Positions 22,627-33,909 of a DNA stretch of 64,000 nucleotides are shown piece after piece. Made by a program: the position numbers and the translations under genes. The notes beneath the pieces were generated by a model. The model saw nothing but the letters and a program-made list of their open reading frames with translations, ran no database searches and was not told where the DNA came from. The stretch's first letter is position 1. Each line of letters begins with the position of its first letter. Source of the DNA: Smallanthus sonchifolius (lineage: Eukaryota; Streptophyta; Magnoliopsida; Asterales; Asteraceae); the NCBI GenBank assembly GCA_023525975.1, contig JAKNSE010000037.1:6244501-6308500 (forward strand), read 5' to 3'.

Positions 22627-23829
22627 ATGTTTACACAACTCAAGGTCAATCTCCCGCTCATTGAGACCCTCCAGCGCATGCCAACGTATGGCAAATTCCT
22701 AAAAGATCTTCTTTCCAACAAGAAGAAGCTCGAGGAGGTCTCAAAAGTCTCATTTAGTGAGCCATGCTTGGCGGTGGTGCAGAACAAGCTGCCCGAGAAA
22801 TTGGGAGACTCGGGGCGTTTCACAATCCCGTGGCTCCTAGGTAGTTTGCCCTTGCACCACACGTTGGCCGACCTAGGTGCTAGTATCAACCTGAAGCCCT
22901 ATCCTCTATATAAGCAGCTAGACCTAGGTGAACCACAGCCTACGTGCATGAGCATTTCCTTGGCTGACCGTTCAGTCAAGCATCCACGGGACTTTGTGAT
23001 TCTAGATATGTAAGTGGATGATAGAGTCCCACTCATCCTAGGACGCCAGTTCCTACGTACCGCTAAGGCATTGATCGATGTCTTTCATGGGAAACTCACA
23101 CTTCGTCTGGGGAGTGAGTCGATCATTTTTTATGCTACTAAGTTTGTGAAGGCTATTGGCGAGCATAGCCACTCCGTGTGCATGCATGATGCCTCTATGG
23201 ACAATCATTAGGATTCTAATTCAATAGCTGAAGTTGTTGAGGGAGATTAAGGGGATATTATAGAGGAGCCTCTGGATTGGTTGGAGGATTTTGAGAAGAA
23301 ATTGATAGAGACCTCATTTTTAAGTGCTAGCGATGATGAGTTCAGTATAAGGGAAATATTAGCACAAGTGGAGCAGATGGTCTGTGTGGCACCCATAGTA
23401 GAAAGTGTTGAGGATACTGATGATCCGGGTGAAGTTGTAGAGGTCACATCCATAAGAAAGCCCATACCCCGCCCATTATCCACCATTGCTATCCATTCTG
23501 AGGGGAGAGCTGATGAGCCGACCCCTAGTTTCAGTGCTCCTAGGTCTAGGCCCCATAAGAGAACCCGTACTTTAATAGGTCTTTCTGATTTAGGGAAGTG
23601 TGAAACCCCAAGTATGGGGATGTTTAGGGGTGATAGGTTACTTGGTTATATAATGCATATCATTTTCGGACCTGGTAGGTATAAGTTATGGTGGAAGGAT
23701 CTAAGTGGTAGCTACAGTTGTTATATGGTGTTGGATAGATTATGGTTGATGTGGAGAACCGGGATACCGCGCAGGGTGAAGGCGATACCGGTTAATATCA
23801 AGGAGAAGCCTCCTAATAGGCTTGTTTGA
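22627..23829 (+). pseudogene. Family B copy 1 protease-like region and tail ORF
   Basis: Reads FLKDLLSNKKKLEEVSKV, VVQNKLPEKLGDSGRFTI, then HHTLADLGASINLKPYPLY, the Athila-type aspartic protease site. About 20 residues present in copy 2 (after HPRG) are deleted, followed by a stop at 23011. LILGRQFLRTAKALIDVF and the conserved tail (FGPGRYKLWW, ending EKPPNRLV) follow to a stop at 23827. No reverse transcriptase, RNase H or integrase follows. Confidence 0.8.
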
Positions 23830-24450
23830 TTCTCGGGCAAGTGCCTCGGATGTAGAGTTTGTATGCATTACTTGGTTTGAGTCCGTGTCAAATTTGGTGT
23901 TTTTCGATATTGTGTTTTGTGTGTGTCGTGTCTTGTAGGGATTCGCGCTTGATTCGGTGAGAGAAATTATTGGGAATGATGTTCCAGGTATGTTTTACAT
24001 TGGTTTTGATCATTGGAACAGGGTTTTTAAGAATGGGGGTGAAAAATAATTTTAGGTGGCAAAAATTTTTCTAAGTATAAAAATGAAAAAAAAATTATTA
24101 ACTTTCTGTGATTGACCCTTCCTCGCGGTACGCGAAGAAGGGATCCAAGTCTCTCATGGTACGCGAGAGACAAAGAATCAGGCTGACTTGTTTTTTCATC
24201 TCCTCGCGGTATGCGAGGGATGGAGCCGGGTTTCTCACGGTACACGAGGGAGCCATATCTAAACCTATGTTTCTTGTTTCCCATGGTCTCCCAAACCCAT
24301 GCACCGACACCCACCATCATCCACATCATCCGTTACCATGACTCACCATACTCTTCACTTATCATCTATCTCTACCATTCATCCACCATCTATCTCACTG
24401 TCATATCATAACCATTCTCATCTATTACATCATTTTTTTACCTTCATCAT
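23830..24450 (+). other. Family B copy 1 3' untranslated region up to a deletion junction
   Basis: Contains CGCG hairpins (for example 24116-24142, a 12-bp stem with one mismatch around GTA). It ends at about 24450 in TTCACCAT, where copy 2 continues differently and LTR sequence (GATTTTGTAAACGATCC) begins. The junction shares only about 2 bp, consistent with an illegitimate deletion of the rest of copy 1 and the start of the middle LTR. Confidence 0.7.
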
Positions 24451-24896
24451 TCACCATGATTTTGTAAACGATCCTAGTTAATGATTGTGATGAATATGTA
24501 TGCTTAAATCTGATTGTGTGATTGATTATTGATTCATTGCGTTGATTGTGGTTGTCTGCCAGTTCGATTAGCGTATCTAGGTCTTAGATCTTAAGGTTTG
24601 TGATTTTGGTTGTTTGCTAGATGTAGTGACCATAGGAGTTGTTATTGATTGCTGATTTGAGTTGAGTGTGTGTCCTAGTTCAATACCTGAGAGGTGAGAA
24701 TTAGTTGGTTAGTCTTCGTTATTAGGAATCGGAGTGTCGACTGTCTGAGAGGAAATTGGTATTAGGTGTCTAGTGATCTATTGCTATTCTGAATCATAGT
24801 TGTTATCTTAGGATTACCCCGTGCATTACTTGAGTGTATTGTAGATGGTGAGACTGAGAGGTAATATGTCCATTTGGGTACTGTAATGAACCAAAT
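24451..24896 (+). repeat. Family B middle LTR, left piece (5' part deleted)
   Basis: Matches 19848-20268 of LTR 1. It is interrupted after GGGTAC by solo LTR E and resumes at 33910 with ACAATATCATAG. Confidence 0.85.
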
Positions 24897-25853
24897 CCGG
24901 TTTCTTTTATAAATAAATAAAGATTTCTAATTAATATTATGGTGAAAATAATATTTTAGAAATAAGTTGAAACAAGTGGGTTTCAAGTTAGTAATGGGAT
25001 TATATTAGTTTTTAACTAATTTTGAAATGAAATGGGTGAAATGGAAGTTGAGGGGCTAAAGGTGTAAATATGGCAAATCTGCCATATTTGACTTGTTGAA
25101 GTCAAAATTGAACCATTTGTTGTGTTAAGATCGTTCAATTGCAAGAGAGAAAGAGGTGTTAGAGCAAAATAGTGCATTTGAAGCTTGAATTGTGAAGGTT
25201 TTGACTTGCGCATCACCTTCCTAACATCAAGTAAGTGATTATCATGCTTGTTATGGGTTTTGTAGAAATCTGGAATTTATGATGCATGGGGTAAATTAGT
25301 GTTGGATTGTTGATAATCTAGCTAAACTAAAGGTAAAGAATGGTGATTAACATCTTAAAACCCTTTGATTTTGATTATGAGAAGTTAGGGTTCATATGGA
25401 GAATATTAGGGATTTTTGGATTATGATGAAAAGATGATGAATTAATGATGATTAAATGTTTATATGATGTTAGACACTTGAATGAACACTAAATTAATCT
25501 AATGTTAAAGATTAAATGAAAAGTTAGTGTTAAGGAATGGAAATGAAACTCGAGTATGTGAGTTTGGATGGAAAGATGGTGTTTGGATATGGTAATAACC
25601 CAAACGGGTCAGCTTGGGTTGGAAATGGGAAATTGGGTTGCGAACCCAATTATAATGTGATTTTGATGTATGATATATTACTAAACTAGGTGTATATGTT
25701 TAGGTATTCAAATTGCAAATTGTGAAGGAGGGACGGGAACTTCAAACCCGAAAGGTAAGTGCTTTTGCACTTACTTAGTAAAGTTGATAAATGGTGTTAT
25801 ATGCCATGTTGTATGCATGATGTGATATGTGTTACGAATGTGAATGAATGTAG

Positions 25854-26436
25854 TTATAGATGTATTACTATAATGGAAATGTGGTGAAAAAGTTATGGCC
25901 TATGAGCCATAATGGAAATGAAAATGTGTAAATATGAATGAATAATGAAAAGAATGAAACTTGTAAGGTATTATACAAGTGATATGAAGCCTAATGACAA
26001 ATTGGGTGGAAACGGGTCAAATGGGTGATTGGGTGAAAAAAAATAGATTTTATGTGATTTGTTTGCATATAATGTTGTGTCATGAATGTGTATGAATGGG
26101 TATGAATTATGTAAGTACAAGTGAATGAATGTAGTTATAATAGTAATACTATAATGGAAATGTGGATATGAAGTTATGGTCTAAATACCATAATGGAAAA
26201 GGGTGAAGAAGTTATGATCTAAGAATCATAATGGAAATGGGTGATGAAGTTATGATCTAAGAATCATAATGGAAATGAGTGATGAAGTTATGATCTAGAA
26301 TCATAATGGAAACGTGTTAATGAGGTTATGGTTAAATACCATAATGGAAATGTGGTTATGTTCTAAGTAACATAATGGAAATGGGATATGATCTAAGTAT
26401 CATAATGGAAATGAGGTTATGGCTTATGTGCCATAA
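25854..26436. repeat. Covarying hairpin array in solo LTR E
   Basis: About eleven stem-loops of 18-20 nt, in the denser part one every ~38 bp, joined by ATGGAAATG-like linkers. Stems: TTATGGC/GCCATAA (25893-25912 and 26417-26436), TTATGGT/ACCATAA (26174-26193 and 26326-26344), TTATGAT/ATCATAA (26212-26231, 26250-26269, 26288-26306), TTATGTT/AACATAA (26356-26375), TATGAT/ATCATA (26387-26404). Two are weaker: TTATAG/CTATAA (25854-25873) and 26135-26154. Loops are mostly CTAAGA, CTAAAT or CTAAGT. The three inner pairs vary, always together. Confidence 0.9.
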
Positions 26437-27068
26437 TGAAAATGGAAATGTGTTAATTATGAATGACAAATGAAAAGAATGGAACTTGTAAGGTGAAATG
26501 CAAGTGATATGTAGCCTAATGACAAATTGGGTGGAAACGGGTCAAATGGGTGAATGGGTGAAAACAAGTAGTATTTACTTGTTTGATATATTTTATCTTC
26601 ATTACTGTAAGGCCCCTTTCCCGGGAGGCCTCACTTATTTGATTTACTCATCAACACATAGCACTTTAAACATAAGACATTCATTAACACAGCGGAAACG
26701 ATTTAAAACTTCAACATACACAGCGAAAACATACATGTCTAACATAACTTGTCAAATACAACTGAAACTAGTCTTAATCAACATAATCAAAATAAACATA
26801 AACAAGATGCCAGATGCTGATCTTCGGGTAACTCTTCTCGCCAAGCCAAGCATCCACTTCCATCTACTGCCACCTACACTTAACTGATGTGCATACTAAA
26901 AATCAGCAACGCTGAGTGAGTTCTAACGTTTACTTTAAATCAATTATACAAAAGATTTACTAAAACATACATACTGCCAATAAGGCTCAACTTAACACAC
27001 TTTACTTTTCAAACAGTTTAAAACGTATAATAAACCGTCAATACCTATTTACTGTACTGCCCTCATGG

Positions 27069-27392
27069 CTTACATCCATGAACCGACAAATACCTGGCCA
27101 ATGCCCCCATGATCAACGACCATGAACTGACAATACCGCTTATCCGTCAATTCCTTGTCACTATTGTACCGCCCCCATGGTCAACGACCATGAACCGACA
27201 AGTACCTGGTCAATGCCCCCATGATCAACGATCATGAACCGACAATACCGCTTATCCGTCAATTCCTTGTCACTACTGTACCGCCCCCATGGTCAACGAC
27301 CATGAACCGACGAGTACCTGGTCAATGCCCCCATAATCAATGATCATGAACCGACAATACCCTGGTCAATGCCCCCATGATCAACGACCATG
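27069..27392. repeat. CATGRTC hairpin array in the TR-GAG LTR
   Basis: 17-nt stem-loops with a 3-nt loop: CATGGTC/GACCATG (27176-27192, 27288-27304), CATGATC/GATCATG (27220-27236), mixed CATGATC/GACCATG (27108-27124, 27376-27392), and CATAATC/GATCATG (27332-27348). The mixed and last forms pair through G-U on the minus strand, the element's sense strand. The right LTR repeats the array at about 31366-31690, with the 27332 unit there perfect. Confidence 0.85.
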
Positions 27393-27639
27393 AACCGACA
27401 ATACCGCTTAACACTACAGGGAGGTTGCGTGGACCTCCCGAGCAACCGCCGTCACTCATCCCAGTTATACAACCGTTAGCAAACCCAAAGGTTCTTACTA
27501 ATGGGTAGAACCCATATCTGACATCTTGTACAAGTAACATCTGTCCCAAGGACCTTTATAGCTGGTACACATTCCCGAAGAAAAACTGTTCACTTTACTG
27601 TTCATAAAACTTTGTGTAAATCTTGTTCATAACTTAACA

Positions 27640-27950
27640 TGTATTATGCCTTTGTTTATGTATATAAAAATATAGTAAACGCTTGCCATAAATACCTTTG
27701 CTTTTACTGAAATATATCTTAACACATATATCATGCCTTTGTTTATGTATAATAAATATAGTAAACGTTTGCCAAATGATATATCTTGCTTACTTGAAAA
27801 TACTAACACATATATTATTGTCTTTGTTTATGTATAATAAATATAGTAAACGCTTGCCAAATAATATATCTTGCTTTACTGAAAACATACTAGCACTTAT
27901 ATTATACCTTTGTTTATGTATATGAAAAATTTAATAAACGCTTGCTAATA
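27640..27950. repeat. Tandem AT-rich repeat in the TR-GAG LTR
   Basis: Four or five imperfect copies, 65-70 bp apart, of a block containing GTTTATGTATAATAAATATAG followed by TAAACGCTTGCC. The right LTR copy lies at about 31940-32250. Confidence 0.75.
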
Positions 27951-28281
27951 ATATAATCATACTTTACTAAAATGTACTTTTGCCTCTTTTAAACTTTTCA
28001 CTAAAAATAGCTTTCCTTTCAGTTTATAATATATAAAATATAATAAACGCTTTACGCTAAGTATGCACACCACCCCTAAAGAAGGCAAAAAAAGGGGATT
28101 ATAACTCACCTGATATCTTAGCTGCAATGGTCTACTGGATCTCACACAATCTGATCAATCATAACAATTGACACGTATCAGACTTAACTCAACGCTAAAT
28201 GGTTTCATCATTTCTGGATAGGCGAACATACTGACTTCACTAATCCAGCTATATATATATATACCCATAGACCTGATGCTT

Positions 28282-28564
28282 GCGCACTTGGCAAGTGCGC
28301 AGATCCTTGTTCTTGCGTACTTGATAAGTACGCAGACTTTGCTTCTTGCGTACTTGATAAGTACGCAGGCTTTGCTTCTTGCGTACTTGATAAGTACGCA
28401 GGCTTTACTTCATGCGTACTTGATAAATACGCAGGCTTTACTTCATGCGTACTTGATAAATACGCAGGCTTTACTTCATGCGTACTTGATAAATACGCAG
28501 TACCTGCTTCATGCGTACTTGATAAGTACACAGAGTCCTCTTCTTGCGTACTTGGTAAGTACGC
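28282..28564. repeat. 33-bp hairpin repeat array, 9 units, in the TR-GAG 3' LTR
   Basis: Exact 33-bp period. Each unit carries a 19-nt hairpin, usually GCGTACTT-GAT-AAGTACGC. The first unit is GCGCACTT-GGC-AAGTGCGC, changed in both arms. Three units have AAATACGC as second arm and one has AAGTACAC, both still G-U pairable on the minus strand. Because 33 is a multiple of three, frames stay open on both strands by accident of periodicity. There are no unique spacers, so this is not a CRISPR array. Confidence 0.9.
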
Positions 28565-29056
28565 ACGAACTGCTTCCTCGCAAAAACTCTAACTTTCCCA
28601 TCCGGGTCTGATCACGTCAAGATCCCAAACTTGTTTACATTCAAAACGTTTTCTTTTCATTAAGGAACTTAAATCTATGTTTTTCCTTCAGTTTAATCCG
28701 TAAAAACGTTACCTTTTCCTCCAAAACCCGAAAAACCCAAAAACGAACAAAAACTCAGATCTAGGAGAATCGGTTACCTGTAAACGCTTCTTCTTCACAG
28801 CTTATGCCTATGGTCCTATGAGCTCAGATTCAAAAACCGGGACTTTCTCTCTCTAGACTCTCTCTCACTTACTCTCTTTAGAAATCCTGGAATGAGGTTG
28901 GGAGTGAGGGTTTTGGGCTGATTTTGAGGCTTATAAGGGCCCGACCCTTGCCCCTTTCGGCCCATACACCCCGGCCCAAGTTCGCTTCCCTTCTTTTCTT
29001 ATTTAAGTTTTTAATTCTCGTGAATTCTTTCGCGCGCTAAAACTCGGGCAGTTACA

Positions 29057-29075
29057 AGTCTACCCTCCTTACAAT
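29057..29075 (-). promoter_or_regulatory. TR-GAG polypurine tract
   Basis: The minus strand reads AAGGAGGGTAGACT immediately before the 3' LTR, the position and composition expected of the plus-strand primer. Confidence 0.6.
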
Positions 29076-29314
29076 AGGTTTCGTCCTCGAAACCTGCCAT
29101 AAGCTAAACTGATAGCTAATCATAGAATGGGTGGCATAAACCGTAGCTATGCAAGGCAGCTTGGTCATGAAGGTCATTGTGATTAACTACCACTGGGAGC
29201 TTAACTTTGGTCGATCTCAAATTCTAAGGCACCTAGACTAATGGGGCTAACTAATTTAGTAAGGAAATAATAACATAAACTTGCCAAATCACAAATAAGA
29301 GCTTGCAACGTACC

Positions 29315-30549
29315 TTACCGAGTCATCTGGTAGACCCTCGCCTTGGCTCTGTTCATGTAGGGTTCCTTCTCTGCACCCTTTCCCTTTCCAAATCCCCCTG
29401 CTTCCGTTTCCTTGGGTTTCCTACAATCTCGGCTCACGTGTCCCTGTCCCCCACAATTGTGGCATCTTGGCCTTTCCGGGCAGTCCCGTGATTGGTGTCC
29501 AAACTTGCCACACCTGAAACATCCCACCTGACCCGCCTTACACTCACCTCCATGTCTCCTTCCACATTTCCCGCATAGACCCTCAGCTTCTACCCTTGCC
29601 CTCCTACCGTTAGGACCCTGGAGTTCCTCAGCAGTGCGCTTAGCTGCCTGTTTCTTGGGTGCTTCAGCAATGACTTCAGAGGCGATGTCATCGTACACAA
29701 CTCCGCTCAGGACAACCACCGACTCAAAGGTACTTGGTGTGTTGGTCTTTACAAAGGTACGTATCTTTGGAGGCAACCCCTGAACATAATAATGAATCCT
29801 CCTCTCCTCTGTCGTTACAAGATGAGGCACCAGGCGTGCCAACTCGTTGTACTTTGAAGTATATTGCCGATGAGTCATGAGTCCGGCTTGCAGAGTCAAG
29901 AATTCCCTTTCCACCTTATGAACCTCGTTCTTAGGACAACAATTTTCAGTTACCAATGCTTTCAGGTCACTCCACCTCATCAATCCGACCACTTGGTCAC
30001 CCTTAGCCTGTTTCACAGTTTCCCACCAATGTGCTGCTTCTCCTTTTAATGACTTCGCAGCGAACATGACTGCTTGTTCCGGTCGACATTCACTAAGACG
30101 AATGGTCGACTCCATGCCGTTAATCCAATCTAAGGTATCTGATGCTTCCTTGTCCCCAGTAAGCATGGGTGGATCACAACCCCGAAACGCCTTGTACTCG
30201 CATCCGCGAACAGGCGGTGCAACATTCTCTACCAGATTTGGTCCTCCCATTGTTGGAAGCACCACCGGCTCTTCAGTTGTATTAGGGCTTTCCTGGCCTT
30301 CCTCAAGGCTTCGTCCAGTATGGCCGGTAAGGTTTCCTTCAGTAGTTGGGTAAACTCACGGCCAATAGCCGCTTGCACAGCTGGTTCAAACTCAAACGGT
30401 TGGTCATCTCCTTCCACATGTTCAGCATTGTGCTGACTAATCTCTGTCTCAGTATGGGTAGTGTGAACACTCCCCTCAATCACATGGTTTGTACTAGCTC
30501 CACCGTGGCGGCCAGTACGCCCACCACGTCTTCTCCTCCACCCCCTCAA
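29315..30549 (-). pseudogene. Gag of the TR-GAG element (one frameshift)
   Basis: The minus-strand ORF at 30549-30229 (MRGWRRRRGGRTGRHGG, acidic middle) is joined by one frameshift near 30290 to 30265-29315. Gag core words are KAFRGCDPPMLTGDKEAS, TLDWINGMESTIRL, EAAHWWETVK and HYYVQGLPPKIRTFV. Three zinc knuckles follow: CGKCGRRHGGEC, CFRCGKFGHQSRDC, CHNCGGQGHVSRDC. The protein ends RARVYQMTR, just where Tekay-type elements run on into protease (compare GRAFQITIEEAKD in element A), so coding stops exactly at the gag/protease boundary. Apart from the frameshift it is intact. Full-length siblings elsewhere could supply working gag. Confidence 0.88.
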
Positions 30550-30880
30550 GTTCCTCCACGTCTAGCCATTTCTAACTGAAAGATAGAGAACAAAAGGATT
30601 TAATTTCATCATGCTAGGGAATATGTAGAACACAATAAGTAAGGTAAGATGTTAATATACACTGGCCATCTGCAATTAACCATTACATCACTTCTTGTTG
30701 TTCTATTTATTCGCTTTCATGGTTCCACTAAAGCCTCTATTCTTATCTTGACACTCTAAAAGGTAAACTTTACTTACTATACGCTTGTGATGCTTTGGAT
30801 TGAGTTACCCGTACTGGAATCCGCTACTTGGTCCCATTCTCAGTTTAAGTCTGGACATCGGGATGTCCAAATCTCTCAAA

Positions 30881-30898
30881 CTATGGCTCTGATACCAA
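30881..30898 (-). promoter_or_regulatory. TR-GAG primer-binding site
   Basis: The minus strand reads TTGGTATCAGAGCCATAG next to the 5' LTR, complementary to initiator tRNA-Met. Confidence 0.9.
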
Positions 30899-30900
30899 CT

Positions 30901-33400
30901 TGTAAGGCCCCTTTCCCGGGAGGCCTCACTTATTGGATTTACTCATCAACACATAGCACTTTAAACATAAGACATTCATTAACACAGCGGAAACGATTTA
31001 AAACTTCAACATACACAACGGAAACATACATGTCTAACATAACTTGTCAAATACAACTGAAACTAGTCTTAATCCACATAATCAAAAGAAACATAAACAA
31101 GATGCCAGATGTTGATCTTCGGGTAACTCTTCTCGCCAAGCCAAGCATCCACTTCCATCTACTGCCACCTACACTTAACTGATGTGCATACAAAAAAGCA
31201 GCAACGCTGAGTGAGTTCTAACGTTTACTTTAAATCAATTATACAAAAGATTTACTAAAACATATATACTGCCAATAAGGCTAAACTTAAGACACTTTAC
31301 TTTTCAAACAGTTTAAAACGTATAATAAACCGTCAATTCCTATTTACTGTACTGCCCTCATGGCTTACATCCATGAACCGACAAGTACCTGGTCAATGCC
31401 CCCATGATCAACGACCATGAACCGACAATACCGCTTATCCGTCAATTCTTTGTCACTACTGTACCGCCCCCATGGTCAACGACCATGAACCGACAAGTAC
31501 CTGGTCAATGCCCCCATGATCAACGATCATGAACCGACAATACCGCTTATCCGTCAATTCCTTGTCACTACTGTACCGCCCCCATGGTCAACGACCATGA
31601 ACCGACGAGTACCTGGTCAATGCCCCCATGATCAACGATCATGAACCGAAAATACCCTGGTCAATGCCCCCATGATCAACGACCATGAACCGACAATACC
31701 TCTTAACACTACGTAGAGGTTGCGTGGACCTCCCGAGCAACCGCCGTCACTCATCCCAGTTGTACAACCGTTAGCGAACCCAAAGGTTCTTACTAATGGG
31801 TAGAACCCATATCTGACATCTTGTACAAGTAACATCTGTCCCAAGGACCTTTATAGCTGGTACACATTCCCGAAGGAAAACTGTTCACTTTACTGTTCAT
31901 AAAACTTTCTGTAAATCTTGTTCTTAACTTAACATGTATTATGCCTTTTTTATGTATATAAAAATATTGTAAACGCTTGCCATAAATACCTTTGCTTTTA
32001 CTGAAATATATCTTAACACATATATCATGCCTTTATTTATGTATAATAAATATAGTAAACGCTTGCCAAATTATATATCTTACTTACTTGAAAATACTAA
32101 CACATATATTATTGTCTTTGTTTATGTATAATAAATATAGTATACGCTTGCCAAGTAATATATCTTGCTTTACTGAAAACATACTAGCACTTATATTATG
32201 CCTTCATTTATGTATATGAAAAATATAATAAACGCTTGCCAATAATATAATCATACTTTACTAAAATGTACTTTTGCCTCTTTTAAACTTTTCACTAAAA
32301 CATAGCTTTTCCCTTCAGTTTATAATATATAAAATATAATAAACGCTCTATACTAAGTATGCACACCACCCCTAAAGAAGGCAAAAAAAAGGGGATTAGA
32401 ACTCACCTGATATCTTAGCTGCAATGGTCTACTGGATCTCACACAATCTGATCAATCATAACAATTGACACGTATCAGACTTAACTCAACGCTAAATGGT
32501 TTCATCATTTCTTGCTTGGCGAACATACTGACTTCACTAATCCAGCTATATATATACCCATAGACCTGATGCTTGCGCACTTGGCAAGTGCGCAGAGCCT
32601 TGTTCTTGCGTACTTGATAAGTACGCAGACTTTGCTTCTTGCGTACTTGATAAGTACGCAGGATTTGCTTCTTGCGTACTTGATAAGTACGCAGGCTTTC
32701 CTTCATGCGTACTTGATAAATACGCAGGCTTTACTTCATGCGTACTTAATAAATACGCAGGCTTTACTTCATGCGTACTTGATAAATACGCAGTACCTGC
32801 TTCATGCGTACTTGATAAGTACACAGAGTCCTCTTCTTGCGTACTTGGTAAGTATGCAGTATCAGCTTCATGCGTACTTGATAAGTACGCACGAACTGCT
32901 TCCTCGCAAAAACCCTAACTTTCGCATCCGGGTCTGATCACGTCAAGATCCCGAACTTGTTTACATTCAAAACGTTTGCTTTTCATTAAGGAACTTACAT
33001 CTATGTTTTTCCTTCAGTTTAATCCGTAAAAACGTTACATTTTCCTCCAAAACCCAAAAAACCCAAAAACGAACAAAAACTCAGATCTAGGAGAATCGGT
33101 TACCTGTAAACGCTTCTTCTTCACAGCTAATCGTTCCAGATACGTATGCCGACGGTCCTATGAGCTCAGATTTGAAAACCGAGACTTTCTCTCTCTAGAC
33201 TCTCTCTCTCACTTTCTCTCTCTAGAAATCCGGGAATGAGGTTGGGAGTGAGGGTTTTGGGCTGATTTTGAGGCTTATAAGGGCCCGACCCTTGCCCCTT
33301 TCGGCCCATACACCCCGACCCAAGTCCGCTTCCCTTATTTTCTTATTTAAGTTTTTAATTCTCGTGAATTCTTTCGCGCGCTAAAACTCGGGCTGTTACA
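30901..33400 (-). repeat. TR-GAG element 5' LTR (right), 2500 bp
   Basis: TGTAAGGCCCC to GGCTGTTACA. Same three arrays as the left LTR. The 33-bp hairpin array has 10 units here (32575-32890) against 9 in the left LTR, so one unit was gained or lost since insertion. Confidence 0.9.
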
Positions 33401-33705
33401 ATTACTAATGGTGATACATGTGGTGTTATGTAGGAAAAGCTCCGATGAAGTCCAAGTCAAGTCTAAGGCATTTTGGCGGATTCTCGTATGCGTTATGATG
33501 TTTGGGGTGTAAATAGAAATCCCATAAATGGATGATTTTTAATACATGTTTTATGTTGATTTTGGTATATGGATTGATGTTTGAATCTTTTGAAACAAAA
33601 AACCCAATTGTTGGGACATTTTTGGTGTCATGTTGAATTGAAAAATATTGGAAAAATGGTTGTGTTGGAACTGGGAAAAAGCCCAAACTCTCTATTTACT
33701 GGGTG

Positions 33706-33836
33706 TCTTCGCGCCACGCGAAGATCAGGAAAGAGTTCTTCGCAACACGCGAAGAACTGGGTTCTCGGGCAAGTGTTTTTGGGACTCCCTCGCGGCACGC
33801 GAAGGGAGGGCACAGAAGTTCGCGACATGCGAACTT
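33706..33836. repeat. CGCG hairpin array in solo LTR E
   Basis: Four stem-loops with different outer stems: TCTTCGCG/CGCGAAGA (33706-33724), AGTTCTTCGC/GCGAAGAACT (33734-33758, loop AACAC), CTCCCTCGCG with CGCGAAGGGAG (33785-33808, one bulge) and AAGTTCGC/GCGAACTT (33816-33836). The core matches the family B and D hairpins although LTR E is otherwise unrelated to them. Confidence 0.85.
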
Positions 33837-33909
33837 AAAAAAAAATCTTGGGATAAATGCTTCCTCGTGTGTTTAAATGATTTAATAATCGGTGTTTAAA
33901 ATAAGGATG

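Larger units (their letters stand above)
26606..29056 (-). repeat. TR-GAG element 3' LTR (left), 2451 bp
   Basis: TGTAAGGCCCC to GGCAGTTACA. Contains three internal arrays (27069-27392, 27640-27950, 28282-28564). It differs from the right LTR mainly by lacking one 33-bp unit of the third array and by scattered substitutions. Confidence 0.9.
26606..33400 (-). mobile_element. Gag-only LTR retrotransposon (TR-GAG type), complete
   Basis: Complete insertion: TSD ATTAC at 26601-26605 and 33401-33405, LTRs 26606-29056 and 30901-33400, TG...CA ends. It reads on the minus strand. The internal region is only 1.84 kb and has a primer-binding site, gag, and nothing else: no protease, reverse transcriptase, RNase H or integrase. 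This matches the published class of terminal-repeat elements with a GAG domain. The two LTRs look nearly identical base by base, so the insertion is recent relative to everything around it. It must have used enzymes from other elements. Confidence 0.92.
24897..33909. mobile_element. Element E: solo LTR, split by the TR-GAG element
   Basis: Begins TGTAATGAACC at 24897 and ends GGATGTTACA at 33909. Excluding the nested element (26606-33400 plus one ATTAC copy) it is about 2.2 kb, has no internal domain, and interrupts the family B LTR. The ends are TG...CA as in an LTR. A clean 5-bp TSD is not visible (only AC is shared), so solo LTR is the best but not the only reading. It contains two hairpin arrays. 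Confidence 0.65.

Noticed and set aside
28282..28564. Regular 33-bp repeats resembling a CRISPR array
   Set aside because: Units are contiguous with near-identical 'spacers', lie in a plant LTR and are duplicated in the other LTR. It is a minisatellite.
28208..28611. Open frames on both strands with 11-residue repeats (YLISTQALLLA, YLSSTHEVKPA)
   Set aside because: The period of 33 keeps frames open on either strand. No start context or homology, and the LTR is non-coding.
30886..30897. Possible tRNA-Met sequence
   Set aside because: Only the 12-18 nt complementary to the tRNA 3' end is present; it is a primer-binding site. The same applies at 9068, 41911 and other primer sites. I see no tRNA or rRNA gene in the window.
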